A DNA stretch of 33,922 nucleotides from contig JAPPOW010000214.1 of assembly GCA_028817775.1 (NCBI GenBank), positions 1-33,922 on the forward strand, written 5' to 3'. The notes beneath the pieces were generated by a model. That model was not told the origin of the DNA and did not search any database. It saw nothing but the letters and a program-made list of their open reading frames with translations. Position numbers and translations under genes: made by a program. Below are positions 1 to 7,785 of the stretch, piece by piece; the first letter of the stretch is position 1, and each line of letters starts with the position of its first letter. The DNA is from Candidatus Melainabacteria bacterium (GTDB lineage Bacteria > Cyanobacteriota > Vampirovibrionia > LMEP-6097).

Positions 1-165
1 ATCTTGGGATAATCATGTATTACATGTCTTGGTAAATAATTATAACCCTTATTAGGCCCGTAATAGCTGAAGTTTTTCTATATAGTCAATACCTTAAGGA
101 AAACTAATATTGACAGTTAATATAAGTCGCAGAAAATTAGGTGAGTTCCACTAAAATTTGGAAGC
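1..165. other. Non-coding left edge
   Basis: This AT-rich stretch lies beyond the 3' end of the aminopeptidase gene, which is on the minus strand. I see no open frame of useful length. A TTGACA at about 114-119 is followed too closely by TATAAG to be a normal -35/-10 pair, so I do not call a promoter. It may be the 3' flank of a gene outside the window. Confidence 0.4.
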
Positions 166-1266
166 TTATTTTTCTAAGCCCTCAGTAAGGCATTCAGAGC
201 CCTTTGGGGTTACCACTACATCATCTTCGATGCGGACACCAATTTTCTTGGATTTAATATAGATACCTGGCTCCACAGTAGTCACCATGCCAACAACATA
301 CTTAGTGGTTTTCTTGTCGACACCGACATCATGTACGTCCATCCCTAGTGAGTGACCGGTACCGTGCATATAAAATTGTTTGAGTTCTTCTGGGTCGTTT
401 TTGTCCTTCATATAACCAAGGTCGACTAAACCTTCAGCTATCACATTGCAGGCAGCATCATGACTTTCTTGGAAACTTGCTCCTGGTTTAATGGTGGCAA
501 TCGCTGCTTGCTGGGCAGCTATAACCAGATCATAGATATCTTGTTGAGCTTGAGACATTTTGCCACTTGCATGATGCACTCGAGTAATGTCACTAGCGTA
601 GTATTGATACTCACAACCAGCATCAATCAAAATCAAGTCATTTTTGTCGATTTTTTTCTTGTTCTCTATATAGTGCAAGGTGCAAGCGTTAATTCCTGAA
701 GCAACGATTGCTGGATAAGCGCAGCCACTGGCTCCCTGTGATCTGAAAACCTGATAGAGAGCAGCTTCCACTTCATACTCATAAATTCCAGGGGTGATTA
801 ATTCAGCAGCTACCCTGTGTGCTTGTACCGCAATTGCAGCCGACTTGCGCATCACTTCAGTTTCAGCCTTGGATTTAATGCTGCGCATGCTATGCACCAA
901 TTCTTCTAGTTCTTTGGCGTCTTGAATTTCTTTGTAGTCATGAATATCATAACTAGCATCAGCATTGAAATTTTCTTTGGCTCCCTCAAGTCCTTCTCGA
1001 TACCCGTCCCAAAGTTCATGCTTAGGATCATAAGGTTCAACATAGAGTGAGTATGGGTTGTCAGCTTGTGGGTCCAGTACACATATGGCATTAGGCTCGG
1101 TGAAGCCTGTGAGGTAATAAAAATTACTATCTACTCTAAATGGATAATGAACATCATTGGAGAAATTCTTGAGTTGTCCGCTCTTGAATACTGCTCTACC
1201 ACCGGTTTCCTTGAGATAGTCAAGGACTTTGGTACGGCGGGATTTAAACTCTTCTTTTGTGATCAT
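166..1266 (-). CDS. pepP: Xaa-Pro aminopeptidase (aminopeptidase P, M24B)
   Basis: Cytoplasmic metallopeptidase that removes an N-terminal residue preceding proline. The C-terminal pita-bread fold carries all five expected metal ligands: D215 (in LILIDAG), D226 (in ASDITR), H305 (in HGTGHSLGMDVHD), E332 (in TVEPGIYI) and E347 (in RIEDD). The N-terminal creatinase-like domain is recognisable (NFYYLTGFTEPNA). At 366 residues it is shorter than the roughly 440 of E. coli PepP; the missing length is between the N-terminal domain and the catalytic domain, around residues 100-130. The ATG overlaps the stop of the upstream trans-sulfuration gene by 4 nt (ATGA), so the two are probably translated from one message. 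The reading frame is intact. The family assignment is secure; the exact substrate preference is inferred. Confidence 0.93.
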   Translation of the reverse strand: MITKEEFKSRRTKVLDYLKETGGRAVFKSGQLKNFSNDVHYPFRVDSNFYYLTGFTEPNAICVLDPQADNPYSLYVEPYDPKHELWDGYREGLEGAKENFNADASYDIHDYKEIQDAKELEELVHSMRSIKSKAETEVMRKSAAIAVQAHRVAAELITPGIYEYEVEAALYQVFRSQGASGCAYPAIVASGINACTLHYIENKKKIDKNDLILIDAGCEYQYYASDITRVHHASGKMSQAQQDIYDLVIAAQQAAIATIKPGASFQESHDAACNVIAEGLVDLGYMKDKNDPEELKQFYMHGTGHSLGMDVHDVGVDKKTTKYVVGMVTTVEPGIYIKSKKIGVRIEDDVVVTPKGSECLTEGLEK

Positions 1267-2501
1267 GCAACTGCGTTAAATGCTTGCTCCAAATCATTCT
1301 CTAGGTCTTCAACATTTTCAATACCGACAGAGATCCTTACTAGATTATCATTGATTCCAAGTTCTAACCTGCGCTCACGCGGCACGGCAGCGTGAGTCAT
1401 ACTGGCTGGATGTCCAATTAAACTTTCCACTCCACCAAGTGATTCAGCCAGCTGGAAGATATTAGTCGAGCTTACTAATTTTTTGACAGTGTCAAAATCA
1501 CCATCAAACTCAAATGAGAGCATACCGTTGTAAGCTGACATCTGTTTCTTATAAAGTGCATGCTGAGCATTGGACTCTAGTACTGGGCAGTGAACTGCTT
1601 TGACCTTAGGATGGGCTTCAAGCCAGTTGGCGATGGTGACACAGTTACTATGATGCTGGCGCATACGTACTGCTAGAGTCTTCATACCTTTCATCAAGAT
1701 CCAACAATCAAATGGTCCAGCTAGATTACCAGTGGCATTCTGGTTGTACTTAAAGGTCTCGGCTAAGTTTTCATCTTTGACAACTATAGCGCCAATCAAA
1801 ACATCAGAGTGACCACCAAGATATTTGGTACCTGAGTGCACTACTATATCAACCCCTAGATCAAGCGGGCGCTGCAAGAATGGAGTTGCAAAAGTATTAT
1901 CAAAGCCAACTAAGATCTTCTCGTCATCCTTACGACCAGCATTGACTTTATTGACTTCAGCAACAATTGCTTCAATGTCGCACAGCCTCATCAATGGATT
2001 AGTTGGTGACTCCAGCCAAACTAACCTAGTACTGTCTTTGATGGCTCCAGTGATATTGTTGATCTCGCGAGCATCAACAAAGTCATAACTTAAACCGATA
2101 GGACTCATGATTTCATTGAACAAGCGATGAGCGCCACCATAAAGATCCGAAGAAGAAATGATATGATCGCCTGGTTTAAAGATTTGCATCACGGCATGAA
2201 TCGCAGCAATCCCAGAAGGGTAGATACCAGCATAAATTCCGTTCTCGAGTGAAGCGAGTACATCGGCACAAGCAGTGCGAGTTGGGTTACCGGTGCGTGA
2301 GTAACAGTAACCCTTGTTGTCATCAATGCCAGCTTGAGTATAAGTAGAAGTTTGATAGATAGGAAAGATAGTTGAGCCAGTTGCAGGATCAGGTGCTTGC
2401 CCAACTAAAATAGAACGAGTTTCAAAACCCCAAGTTTTTTCAAGTTTCTTTTGGGCTTCATTAAGTTCAACCCGAGTACTGTGGTCTGCGCGGCCTTTCA
2501 T
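1263..2501 (-). CDS. Trans-sulfuration PLP enzyme (cystathionine gamma-synthase/lyase family)
   Basis: A PLP-dependent enzyme of the Cys/Met metabolism family, acting in methionine or cysteine interconversion. Family signatures are clear: YSRTGNPTR, the substrate-loop region LVWLESPTNPLMR, and the Schiff-base lysine in HSGTKYLGGHSD, followed by the C-terminal ESLIGHPASMTHA. From the start chosen here it is 412 residues, normal for the family. The frame stays open up to 2588, but those extra residues are encoded by the long inverted repeat and match the opposite gene's spurious extension, so I place the start at the ATG at 2501. No Shine-Dalgarno is visible; a TATATT lies 9 nt upstream. It overlaps pepP by 4 nt. 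Synthase, beta-lyase and gamma-lyase cannot be told apart from sequence alone. Confidence 0.9.
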   Translation of the reverse strand: MKGRADHSTRVELNEAQKKLEKTWGFETRSILVGQAPDPATGSTIFPIYQTSTYTQAGIDDNKGYCYSRTGNPTRTACADVLASLENGIYAGIYPSGIAAIHAVMQIFKPGDHIISSSDLYGGAHRLFNEIMSPIGLSYDFVDAREINNITGAIKDSTRLVWLESPTNPLMRLCDIEAIVAEVNKVNAGRKDDEKILVGFDNTFATPFLQRPLDLGVDIVVHSGTKYLGGHSDVLIGAIVVKDENLAETFKYNQNATGNLAGPFDCWILMKGMKTLAVRMRQHHSNCVTIANWLEAHPKVKAVHCPVLESNAQHALYKKQMSAYNGMLSFEFDGDFDTVKKLVSSTNIFQLAESLGGVESLIGHPASMTHAAVPRERRLELGINDNLVRISVGIENVEDLENDLEQAFNAVA

Positions 2502-2525
2502 AGAAATATGAATATAACACGTAAG

Positions 2526-2653
2526 CCAAAGCGGGGCCGCGTCTCCCCATTTCACTTTTCCAGATAACATCGCATCGCACACGGCCACCAGTCCGGAAGG
2601 AACGCCGGATGTTATCTGGAAAAGTGAAATGGGGAGATGCGGCCCCGCTTTGG
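2526..2653. repeat. 46-bp inverted repeat between divergent genes
   Basis: The arms at 2526-2571 and 2608-2653 are reverse complements with a single mismatch, around a 36-nt spacer. The mismatch would be a G-U pair in plus-strand RNA. It fills almost the whole gap between the divergent starts at 2501 and 2669. Because of the symmetry, both outward frames read the same peptide, MLSGKVKWGDAAPLW, which is an artefact and not a shared N-terminus. No target-site duplication is obvious at the ends. A MITE-like insertion, a regulatory cruciform or an assembly artefact are all possible. Confidence 0.9.
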
Positions 2654-2668
2654 GGGCATATTTTATAT

Positions 2669-4177
2669 ATGCTCCTCAAGCAAGCGATAGCATTCGTTGA
2701 TCAGCACGCGGCGATCATCATATTACTCGGTCCAGTAGTTCTGCTGGTCTTGGTGGCCTTACACGATATTTTTCAAACTAGGCATACTATCAAGCGTAAC
2801 TATCCGGTTGTTGGCTTTTTGCGTTACTTCCTTGAAGTTATTGGTCCAGAGCTCAGGCAATACCTATTCCATGATGAGCGTTCAGACCGGCCGTTGCCAC
2901 GCTACCTACGTACCTGGGTTTATGCTCACTCCAAACAACAACTCGCTACCGTTGCCTTTGGTACTAAGAAGGATCTTGATAAACCAGGTACTATGCTGAT
3001 GCGTCATAGTCATTTCCCGGTCAATCCTAAGAACGGTGAAGCCGATAAAGACCACAAGGTTTTGATCGGCGCCAAACGCCGCTACCCTTATGAAGCTTCG
3101 ATGTTCAATATCTCAGGTATGTCCTATGGGGCACTTGGCAAAAATGCAGTCAAGGCTTTGGGCAATGGTGCCAAACTTGCAGAGTGTTTTATCAACACTG
3201 GTGAAGGTGGAGTTTCCAAATACCACTACAAGTCAGGGGCAGATTTGGTGGTTCAAATTGGTACGGCTAAATTTGGAATGCGTGATAGTGAAGGTGATTT
3301 TGATGAAAGTAAATTTTTGGAACTTGCACGTAATGCACAAGTGAAAATGTTTGAAGTCAAAATTTCGCAAGGAGCAAAACCTGGTAAGGGTGGAGTTCTT
3401 CCAAAAGAAAAAATTACTCCCGAGATTGCCAAGGCTCGTGGATTGGAGCAGGTTGATAAAGATGTCATCTCGCCACCCCGCCATAAAGAATGGGAAGATG
3501 AGGAAGGTATGCTTCGCTGGATAGAGCAACTACAGAACAAGGGTGGTAAACCTGTTGGACTTAAGTTCTGTCTTGGACGCAAAGGTTTTATGCGTCGTTT
3601 GATTGATGCAATCAACAAGACTGGGGTGATGCCAGACTTCCTTGCAGTTGATGGGGCTGAAGGTGCCACTGGCGCAGCACCACAAGCACATACTGATTAC
3701 CTTGGTTATCCACTTAAAGACGCACTCATGTATGTAGACAACATGCTTAGAGAAGCAGGAATGCGTGAAGAAATCAAAATCATAGCTTCTGGGAAAATTA
3801 TTACTGGTGCTGATCTGGCGATCATGGTTGCACTAGGTGCTGACCTTTGCCAAGGTGCGCGTGGCTTTATGCTCAGTATCGGTTGTATTCATGCACTCAA
3901 GTGCAATACCAATCACTGTCCAGCAGGGATTGCTACTCACAATCCTTGGCTAGAGCGTGGTTTAGTGATGCACGAAAAGGTACCTCGTGTTGCAAATTAT
4001 CATCACGCAGTGATTCATGAGTTCAATGGCGTTATGCATGCTTGTGGCAAGACCAGTCCCCAAGAATTCAAGAGAAGTGATGTGATGAAAGTAGTAGACT
4101 TCCATAAGATTGTCACCATGAATGAGTTGGTGCCGCAACCACCACTCAAGGCATGTCATCAAGGAGGTGAAGGTTAG
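2669..4177 (+). CDS. Membrane-anchored FMN-binding glutamate synthase-like protein
   Basis: Related to the FMN/iron-sulfur synthase domain of GltB and found as a stand-alone protein in many bacteria; its true reaction is usually unknown. Visible landmarks: an N-terminal hydrophobic anchor (about residues 15-33), SGMSYGALGKNAVKALGNGA, the GAKPGKGG loop with SPPRHKEW after it, IIASGKIITGADLAIMVALG, and a 3Fe-4S type cysteine cluster in KCNTNHCPAGIATHNP with another Cys just before it. The glutaminase domain of full GltB is absent, so ammonia generation from glutamine is not expected here. Length is 502 residues from the ATG at 2669. The frame is open back to 2609, but that part is inside the inverted repeat. 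CATATT at 2657-2662 ends 6 nt before the ATG, consistent with a leaderless start. Confidence 0.88.
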   Translation: MLLKQAIAFVDQHAAIIILLGPVVLLVLVALHDIFQTRHTIKRNYPVVGFLRYFLEVIGPELRQYLFHDERSDRPLPRYLRTWVYAHSKQQLATVAFGTKKDLDKPGTMLMRHSHFPVNPKNGEADKDHKVLIGAKRRYPYEASMFNISGMSYGALGKNAVKALGNGAKLAECFINTGEGGVSKYHYKSGADLVVQIGTAKFGMRDSEGDFDESKFLELARNAQVKMFEVKISQGAKPGKGGVLPKEKITPEIAKARGLEQVDKDVISPPRHKEWEDEEGMLRWIEQLQNKGGKPVGLKFCLGRKGFMRRLIDAINKTGVMPDFLAVDGAEGATGAAPQAHTDYLGYPLKDALMYVDNMLREAGMREEIKIIASGKIITGADLAIMVALGADLCQGARGFMLSIGCIHALKCNTNHCPAGIATHNPWLERGLVMHEKVPRVANYHHAVIHEFNGVMHACGKTSPQEFKRSDVMKVVDFHKIVTMNELVPQPPLKACHQGGEG

Positions 4178-4235
4178 ATTTGTTACGAGAGCTTCAAGAG
4201 CATAACGCAGCTATTGGAGCTGTCGTGACAAATCT
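4176..4235 (+). repeat. Structured palindromic element, short copy A
   Basis: A 60-nt hairpin that begins within the stop codon of the preceding gene. Arms 4176-4197 and 4214-4235 pair at 21 of 22 positions if two G-U pairs are allowed in plus-strand RNA. The core CTTCAAGAGC ... ACGCAGCTATTGGAGC is shared with copy B (4890-5038) and copy C (32444-32576), both in opposite orientation. It looks like an internally deleted version of those longer copies. Confidence 0.8.
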
Positions 4236-4240
4236 CTAGT

Positions 4241-4597
4241 ATGCTAAGATTTATTTCCACCATGTTTAGATTTTTCAGTTTCTTATTCGGGATTGCAGCG
4301 GGTTTTACACTTGCTCTTGTGGTCCTACCTATTCCTGGCAAAACTTTTTTCAACAGAATGTCTAAGCTGCCCCCAAGCGCCAAGGACCTAATTGATCACA
4401 GTATCAGTGTTGGTATATCTTTCTTTAGACTTGCGTTTGTGGCAGGTAAGGAATTTAATCATAGATTCTCGGATATCATGCGTGATACCAAGGCTAAGAT
4501 TGATGAACTCAACGATAAGTATTCTGATGAACTTAACAAGTTTAAAGCCAAACGCAATGGCAATCCGGAGAGTAGTAAAGAAGAAGTGAGTGTGTAA
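4241..4597 (+). CDS. Small membrane-anchored protein, YtxH-like
   Basis: 118 residues: a hydrophobic segment at about residues 8-30 (FFSFLFGIAAGFTLALVVL), then a charged, probably helical tail rich in Lys, Asp and Glu. The GxAAGF pattern in the membrane segment followed by an amphipathic helix resembles YtxH-type proteins and the 5117 gene downstream. An alternative start is the ATG at 4262, seven residues in. It directly precedes the 4598 gene with no spacing, so the two are surely co-transcribed. Function is unknown; a scaffold-like envelope role is a guess from architecture. Confidence 0.7.
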   Translation: MLRFISTMFRFFSFLFGIAAGFTLALVVLPIPGKTFFNRMSKLPPSAKDLIDHSISVGISFFRLAFVAGKEFNHRFSDIMRDTKAKIDELNDKYSDELNKFKAKRNGNPESSKEEVSV

Positions 4598-4891
4598 ATG
4601 GAAGCAGAAACGACCAGCATTATTGACATAGTATTTGTATCGAGCTTAGCTCTTCTGACCTTGGCTACGATTATATTTCTGGTCTTCTTTGTGCCAGTAT
4701 TGGTGCAACTCGCTAAAGTGCTTGAATCCCTCAAAGCATTAGTTGATATCGGCCGTGACTATGTTGAAGGCGTGCGTAACAAAATCAATAACGCCGGTCA
4801 TAATGTTGGTAAGTTGCTTGATTATGCTTCTGCACTTTCTTCTACTTTAGGCAAAGCTGCATTAGATTTAATCTTCTCGAGTAGAAAATAA
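4598..4891 (+). CDS. Small membrane protein, DUF948/YtxG-like
   Basis: 97 residues with one N-terminal transmembrane helix (about 8-35, VFVSSLALLTLATIIFLVFF) and a short helical tail. The ATG follows the previous stop codon immediately (TAA-ATG), indicating translational coupling. Topology and size resemble DUF948 proteins such as Bacillus YtxG, and DUF948 genes commonly sit next to YtxH genes, as here. The similarity is architectural and I cannot confirm it by alignment. Function unknown. Confidence 0.68.
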   Translation: MEAETTSIIDIVFVSSLALLTLATIIFLVFFVPVLVQLAKVLESLKALVDIGRDYVEGVRNKINNAGHNVGKLLDYASALSSTLGKAALDLIFSSRK

Positions 4892-5038
4892 TTTGTCACG
4901 ATAGCTCCAATAGGGGGCTCCGTCCTTCTATTGAATTGTTACCTCTTCGTGACCCCTAAACCCTCATTGGCTACAGCCAACTTCGGGCACGTCCTGTGGA
5001 CTTCGCAAGCCTTGCTCTTGAAGCTCTCGTAACAAATT
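4890..5038 (-). repeat. Structured palindromic element, long copy B
   Basis: About 149 nt, beginning within the stop codon of the 4598 gene. Terminal arms 4890-4910 and 5018-5038 are inverted repeats with three differences; in minus-strand RNA two become G-U pairs. Read on the minus strand it contains CTTCAAGAGCAAGGCTTGCGAAG, then GCCCGAAGTT, then CTATTGGAGC, in the same order as copy C. The rest of the gap (5039-5104) holds nothing else I can identify before the next -10 box. Confidence 0.8.
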
Positions 5039-5104
5039 TAATAATAGTTGGTGTACGGGTTAAATTCCCCTACTTGGCCTGTGTGTTTTCAGGTTTGATT
5101 TTGG

Positions 5105-5110
5105 TATAAT
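5105..5110 (+). promoter_or_regulatory. -10 box of a leaderless promoter (5117 gene)
   Basis: TATAAT with 6 nt between it and the ATG at 5117, so transcription should begin at or next to the start codon. No Shine-Dalgarno is present. Confidence 0.7.
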
Positions 5111-5116
5111 TAAGTT

Positions 5117-5449
5117 ATGGATAATCGTGGTAATGATGAATTTGGAAAGTTTTTCTTTGGCCTGCTTTTTGGTCTAGCAGCGGGTTTCGTTGCAGGGATC
5201 TTGAGTGCAGATAGACCAGGAAGAGAAGTGCGTCGTGATATCGAAGTCAATTCTTCTGATTTCTTTGAAACTTTGAGAGACAGAGTTGAGGATATCAGAG
5301 ACCAAGCTGCAGATACCATTAGAGATTTCAAGGGTTTTACTGATGATAAGTTGAGAGCTTCAGCAGAAAGCATTCAAACTCAAGTGGAATCACTTGGAGA
5401 GCAATTGGACGAACTAACTAGAAAACAAGCAGCTAGCTCTAAGAACTAG
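5117..5449 (+). CDS. YtxH-like small envelope protein
   Basis: 110 residues. A glycine/alanine-rich hydrophobic segment (about 10-30, FFFGLLFGLAAGFVAGILSA) is followed by a long charged coiled-coil-like helix. This matches the YtxH architecture, where the anchor is followed by a helix with a regular heptad-like pattern. It shares the GLAAGF anchor signature with the 4241 product, suggesting an old duplication. A leaderless promoter precedes it, and the lptC-like gene starts 9 nt after its stop, so it probably heads that unit. YtxH proteins are often linked to stress and envelope stability, but the role here is unknown. Confidence 0.75.
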   Translation: MDNRGNDEFGKFFFGLLFGLAAGFVAGILSADRPGREVRRDIEVNSSDFFETLRDRVEDIRDQAADTIRDFKGFTDDKLRASAESIQTQVESLGEQLDELTRKQAASSKN

Positions 5450-5458
5450 CCCCGCATC

Positions 5459-6409
5459 GTGAAAGCTTTTTACAATAAACACAAAGCAACAATCATAATG
5501 TTGTCCCCATTAATCTTGGGCTTGATGTTTTTTGTATACAGTGGCATTTCTGGTTTGATGACGGTCAAGGATGCTGAGATCTTTGAGCAAACAGAAGAAG
5601 TTCCTTTGCAGATTGGTGACTTTGAGATTCAGGAGATTGATACTGAAAGCAATCAGGTTAAGTGGATTCTCAACGCGGTCAATAGTCAATCTGACCTGAG
5701 TCAAAATCAAGCTGAGGTTGATAAGCCTAAGCTGAGTTTTTATGATCCGGATTCTAATTTTGAAGATCTCAAGTTCATTATCACTGCTAAGCGAGCTTCC
5801 TTTGATAAGGCGGAGCAGGAAATCATCCTGCGTGACAATGTACAGCTTAATACCAGTGATAAGAAGTACAAGCTGCATGCTGGACACTTGAAGTTTAATG
5901 AAACTAGACCACATTTGGTGGTTTCTAAGAATTGGACACTCAATTCGACTGATGGTTTTCAGGTCAGTGGCAGCCATGGTTTGCTTGCTAAAGATTTTTC
6001 AACCATTGATAGTCAAGGCGGAGCTCAATTACGTAAAACTCAAGATGGTGAGCTTAATTTGCGTGCTAATAAAATTCATTTGGAAACAATTGGCGACAAT
6101 GCAATCAGGGCTGAGGAGTCTGCAGTCTTGCATATCGATGAGACTACTGACCTCAAGGCTGAAGAAATAATTATCAATGCTGATGGTTCAATTCTGGCTG
6201 AGCGCTTAGTCAATGCCAAAGCCACTAATATTGATTGTTTCTCTGATCACTTGGAGATTGAGGTTGATGCTGATAAAAAACCAGTACAGGCGATATTTAC
6301 TCAGAACCCTTTTTTGATTCAGGGTGATAATACTATCTATGCTGATAAAATAATTTATGATTTTGAGACAGGCAAGGCGTCGGTAATAGGTAACGTACAT
6401 TCTGATTAG
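5459..6409 (+). CDS. LptC/OstA-like periplasmic protein
   Basis: 316 residues with an N-terminal membrane anchor (about 11-33) and no obvious cleavage site, as in LptC, the inner-membrane bitopic component of the Lpt lipopolysaccharide export bridge. The region after the anchor has the LptC pattern of alternating beta strands (DFEIQEIDTESNQVKWIL, KLSFYDPDS, FIITAKRASFDKAEQEIILRDNVQL); the C-terminal half continues with OstA/LptA-like strands (NTIYADKIIYDFETGKASVIGNV). At 316 residues it is longer than E. coli LptC (191) and looks like LptC fused to extra LptA-type turns. The start is a GTG 9 nt after the upstream stop, without Shine-Dalgarno. With the next gene it implies an LPS-like outer membrane. 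Confidence 0.78.
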   Translation: MKAFYNKHKATIIMLSPLILGLMFFVYSGISGLMTVKDAEIFEQTEEVPLQIGDFEIQEIDTESNQVKWILNAVNSQSDLSQNQAEVDKPKLSFYDPDSNFEDLKFIITAKRASFDKAEQEIILRDNVQLNTSDKKYKLHAGHLKFNETRPHLVVSKNWTLNSTDGFQVSGSHGLLAKDFSTIDSQGGAQLRKTQDGELNLRANKIHLETIGDNAIRAEESAVLHIDETTDLKAEEIIINADGSILAERLVNAKATNIDCFSDHLEIEVDADKKPVQAIFTQNPFLIQGDNTIYADKIIYDFETGKASVIGNVHSD

Positions 6410-6415
6410 CTCTCG

Positions 6416-6506
6416 GTCATTGCGAGGAGTGCCACGACGAAGTAATCCAGTGGACAAGTCATGTCCGTGCATTAGATTGCTTCGTCACTTCGTTTCTCGC
6501 AATGAC
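6416..6506. repeat. Palindromic element P2, copy a
   Basis: Starts GTCATTGCGAG and ends CTCGCAATGAC, about 91 nt, with an internal ATCCAGTGGAC/GATTGCTTCGTCAC region similar to copies at 15292 and 30571. It begins 6 nt after the upstream stop and ends 1 nt before the -10 box of the LptA-like gene. Confidence 0.88.
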
Positions 6507-6507
6507 G

Positions 6508-6513
6508 TATAAT
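6508..6513 (+). promoter_or_regulatory. -10 box of a leaderless promoter (LptA-like gene)
   Basis: TATAAT immediately behind the P2 palindrome, with 8 nt before the GTG at 6522. No Shine-Dalgarno is seen. Confidence 0.68.
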
Positions 6514-6521
6514 AGTTTGAA

Positions 6522-7481
6522 GTGCTTAGCAGACTTAGTATTTTGATTTTGTTTTTATGCTACTTGCCAGCGCAAGCAGTTCCTGCCGGCATGGACAAAT
6601 TCAAAATCATCTCAGCAGATAAGCTTGATTATGAAGATGGCAATTCAACCTTAATTGGTAATGTCAAAATTGCGATTGGTGATTTTACTCTTGCAGCACC
6701 CAAGGTTTTGATTGATTCAGACGCCAATGGTGAACCGAGCTATGCTCATTTCTTAGACCAGGCAACTCTTGATTCTGAGAAAATTAGTATTGAAGCCCAG
6801 ACTATGGATATTGATGTGGCGAAGTCTTTGCTTAAGTGTTTTGCAGCAGCAGATGGCACTATTACCACAACTCTGTTTACTGCAAAACAAGCTAATTTAT
6901 ACTCTGAGTATCAAGAAATTGATTTAGTGACAGGCTTTGCCAAGGCCTCAGCTAAAGAGGGTGCCAAGATCAAATATATCAGCGAGGACTTAAGTGTTGA
7001 GTCAATTAATATGGAGCTTGAATTGAAAGATCTGCGTGAAGTGAAGTTTGTTAATTTCCTGGAAGAGGTTTCTGCAATTGGTGATGATATGAGGCTAGAG
7101 TCACGTGATTTGCTTTACTTTCCTGATCAAGAATTAATCAAAGCCAATGATGATGTTAAGCTACTCCTGTTAAACGGAGAGCAAGCAAGTTATTTATTTG
7201 CTGATGCTGCTATCTATGAGGAGCAAAGTCAATTGGTGACAGCGCTCTCGCGTAGCCTAGAGCCAGGGGCTGAAATTCATAGTGCAGGCATGTTTGGTAA
7301 AGCTAGACAGATCCAAGCCCAGCTTATCAATGGCAATCAATTGGAGTCCGCAGTTTTGACTGGTGAAGCTTATGCTCAGTATCTAGATAAATCAGTCTTG
7401 GGGCACGAGATTTTGTTTGACGCTGGCAAGCAAGAGCTGAAGACCTTAGTAGGTAGACCGAGGACAAGGTTGTTGAAATAA
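6522..7481 (+). CDS. LptA/OstA-like periplasmic protein
   Basis: 319 residues with a signal peptide (hydrophobic core about 5-16, probable cut after PAQA). The mature part begins with the OstA/LptA pattern FKIISADKLDYEDGNSTLIGNVKIAIGDFTLAA, in which a strand (SADKLDYE) precedes GNV and a second strand. Further repeats of this beta-jellyroll turn follow (ANLYSEYQEIDLVTGFAKAS, RDLLYFPDQELIKANDDVKL). E. coli LptA is about 185 residues, so this one has extra turns. LptA bridges the inner and outer membrane and carries LPS; placement just after the LptC-like gene supports that. The GTG start is chosen because it matches the leaderless promoter and gives a complete signal peptide. Confidence 0.78.
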   Translation: MLSRLSILILFLCYLPAQAVPAGMDKFKIISADKLDYEDGNSTLIGNVKIAIGDFTLAAPKVLIDSDANGEPSYAHFLDQATLDSEKISIEAQTMDIDVAKSLLKCFAAADGTITTTLFTAKQANLYSEYQEIDLVTGFAKASAKEGAKIKYISEDLSVESINMELELKDLREVKFVNFLEEVSAIGDDMRLESRDLLYFPDQELIKANDDVKLLLLNGEQASYLFADAAIYEEQSQLVTALSRSLEPGAEIHSAGMFGKARQIQAQLINGNQLESAVLTGEAYAQYLDKSVLGHEILFDAGKQELKTLVGRPRTRLLK

Positions 7482-7482
7482 A

Positions 7483-7511
7483 AAATACCGAGCCTAAATG
7501 GCTCGGTATTT
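7483..7511. terminator. Bidirectional terminator hairpin
   Basis: A perfect 12-bp stem (AAATACCGAGCC / GGCTCGGTATTT) with a TAAAT loop, with A-rich and T-rich flanks on either side. It sits between the convergent LptA-like gene and the 7535 gene and could serve both strands. Confidence 0.88.
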
Positions 7512-7534
7512 AAGTTTGTTTCTCGTCACTGCAA

Positions 7535-7762
7535 TTAAACAGCTTGCCTTGCATGTAATGCTTTGACAGCTCTTGATCTAGGCTTATTGTCCAGACCAAG
7601 GAAGCAACGTCCCATTTCTACCAATGTGCTTCGGAGTGTTTTTTCTTCTGCACCTGTAGTAGGACTATGACGAGTAACAGTTGAGGCACCGGTTCTGTGA
7701 TTAGACACAGAGCTTTGTCTCAACCCCATTGTTCGAGACTCCGGGTGGAGTCTTGTACTCAT
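7535..7762 (-). CDS. Small hypothetical protein, basic
   Basis: 75 residues, Arg/Thr/Ser-rich with no membrane segment. The reading frame itself is weak evidence, but a perfect TATAAT ends 7 nt before its ATG and a strong terminator follows its stop, so it looks like a real transcription unit. The product has several SxxRxxG-like basic segments and ends in RSRAVKALHARQAV. I do not recognise it. It might act as a small nucleic-acid-binding protein, but that rests on charge only. It lies 23 nt downstream of panC. Confidence 0.55.
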   Translation of the reverse strand: MSTRLHPESRTMGLRQSSVSNHRTGASTVTRHSPTTGAEEKTLRSTLVEMGRCFLGLDNKPRSRAVKALHARQAV

Positions 7763-7769
7763 GTCATTA

Positions 7770-7775
7770 ATTATA
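7770..7775 (-). promoter_or_regulatory. -10 box of a leaderless promoter (7535 gene)
   Basis: TATAAT on the minus strand with 7 nt before the ATG at 7762, inside the gap after panC. Confidence 0.62.
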
Positions 7776-7785
7776 GCCAGTTTCC

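Noticed and set aside
2502..2668. Extensions of both divergent genes into the inverted repeat, giving a shared N-terminal peptide
   Set aside because: The shared peptide is a product of DNA symmetry; homologues begin near the downstream starts.
3253..3669. 138-codon open frame on the minus strand within the glutamate synthase-like gene
   Set aside because: It is antisense to a strongly conserved coding region and has Ser/Pro-biased shadow composition.
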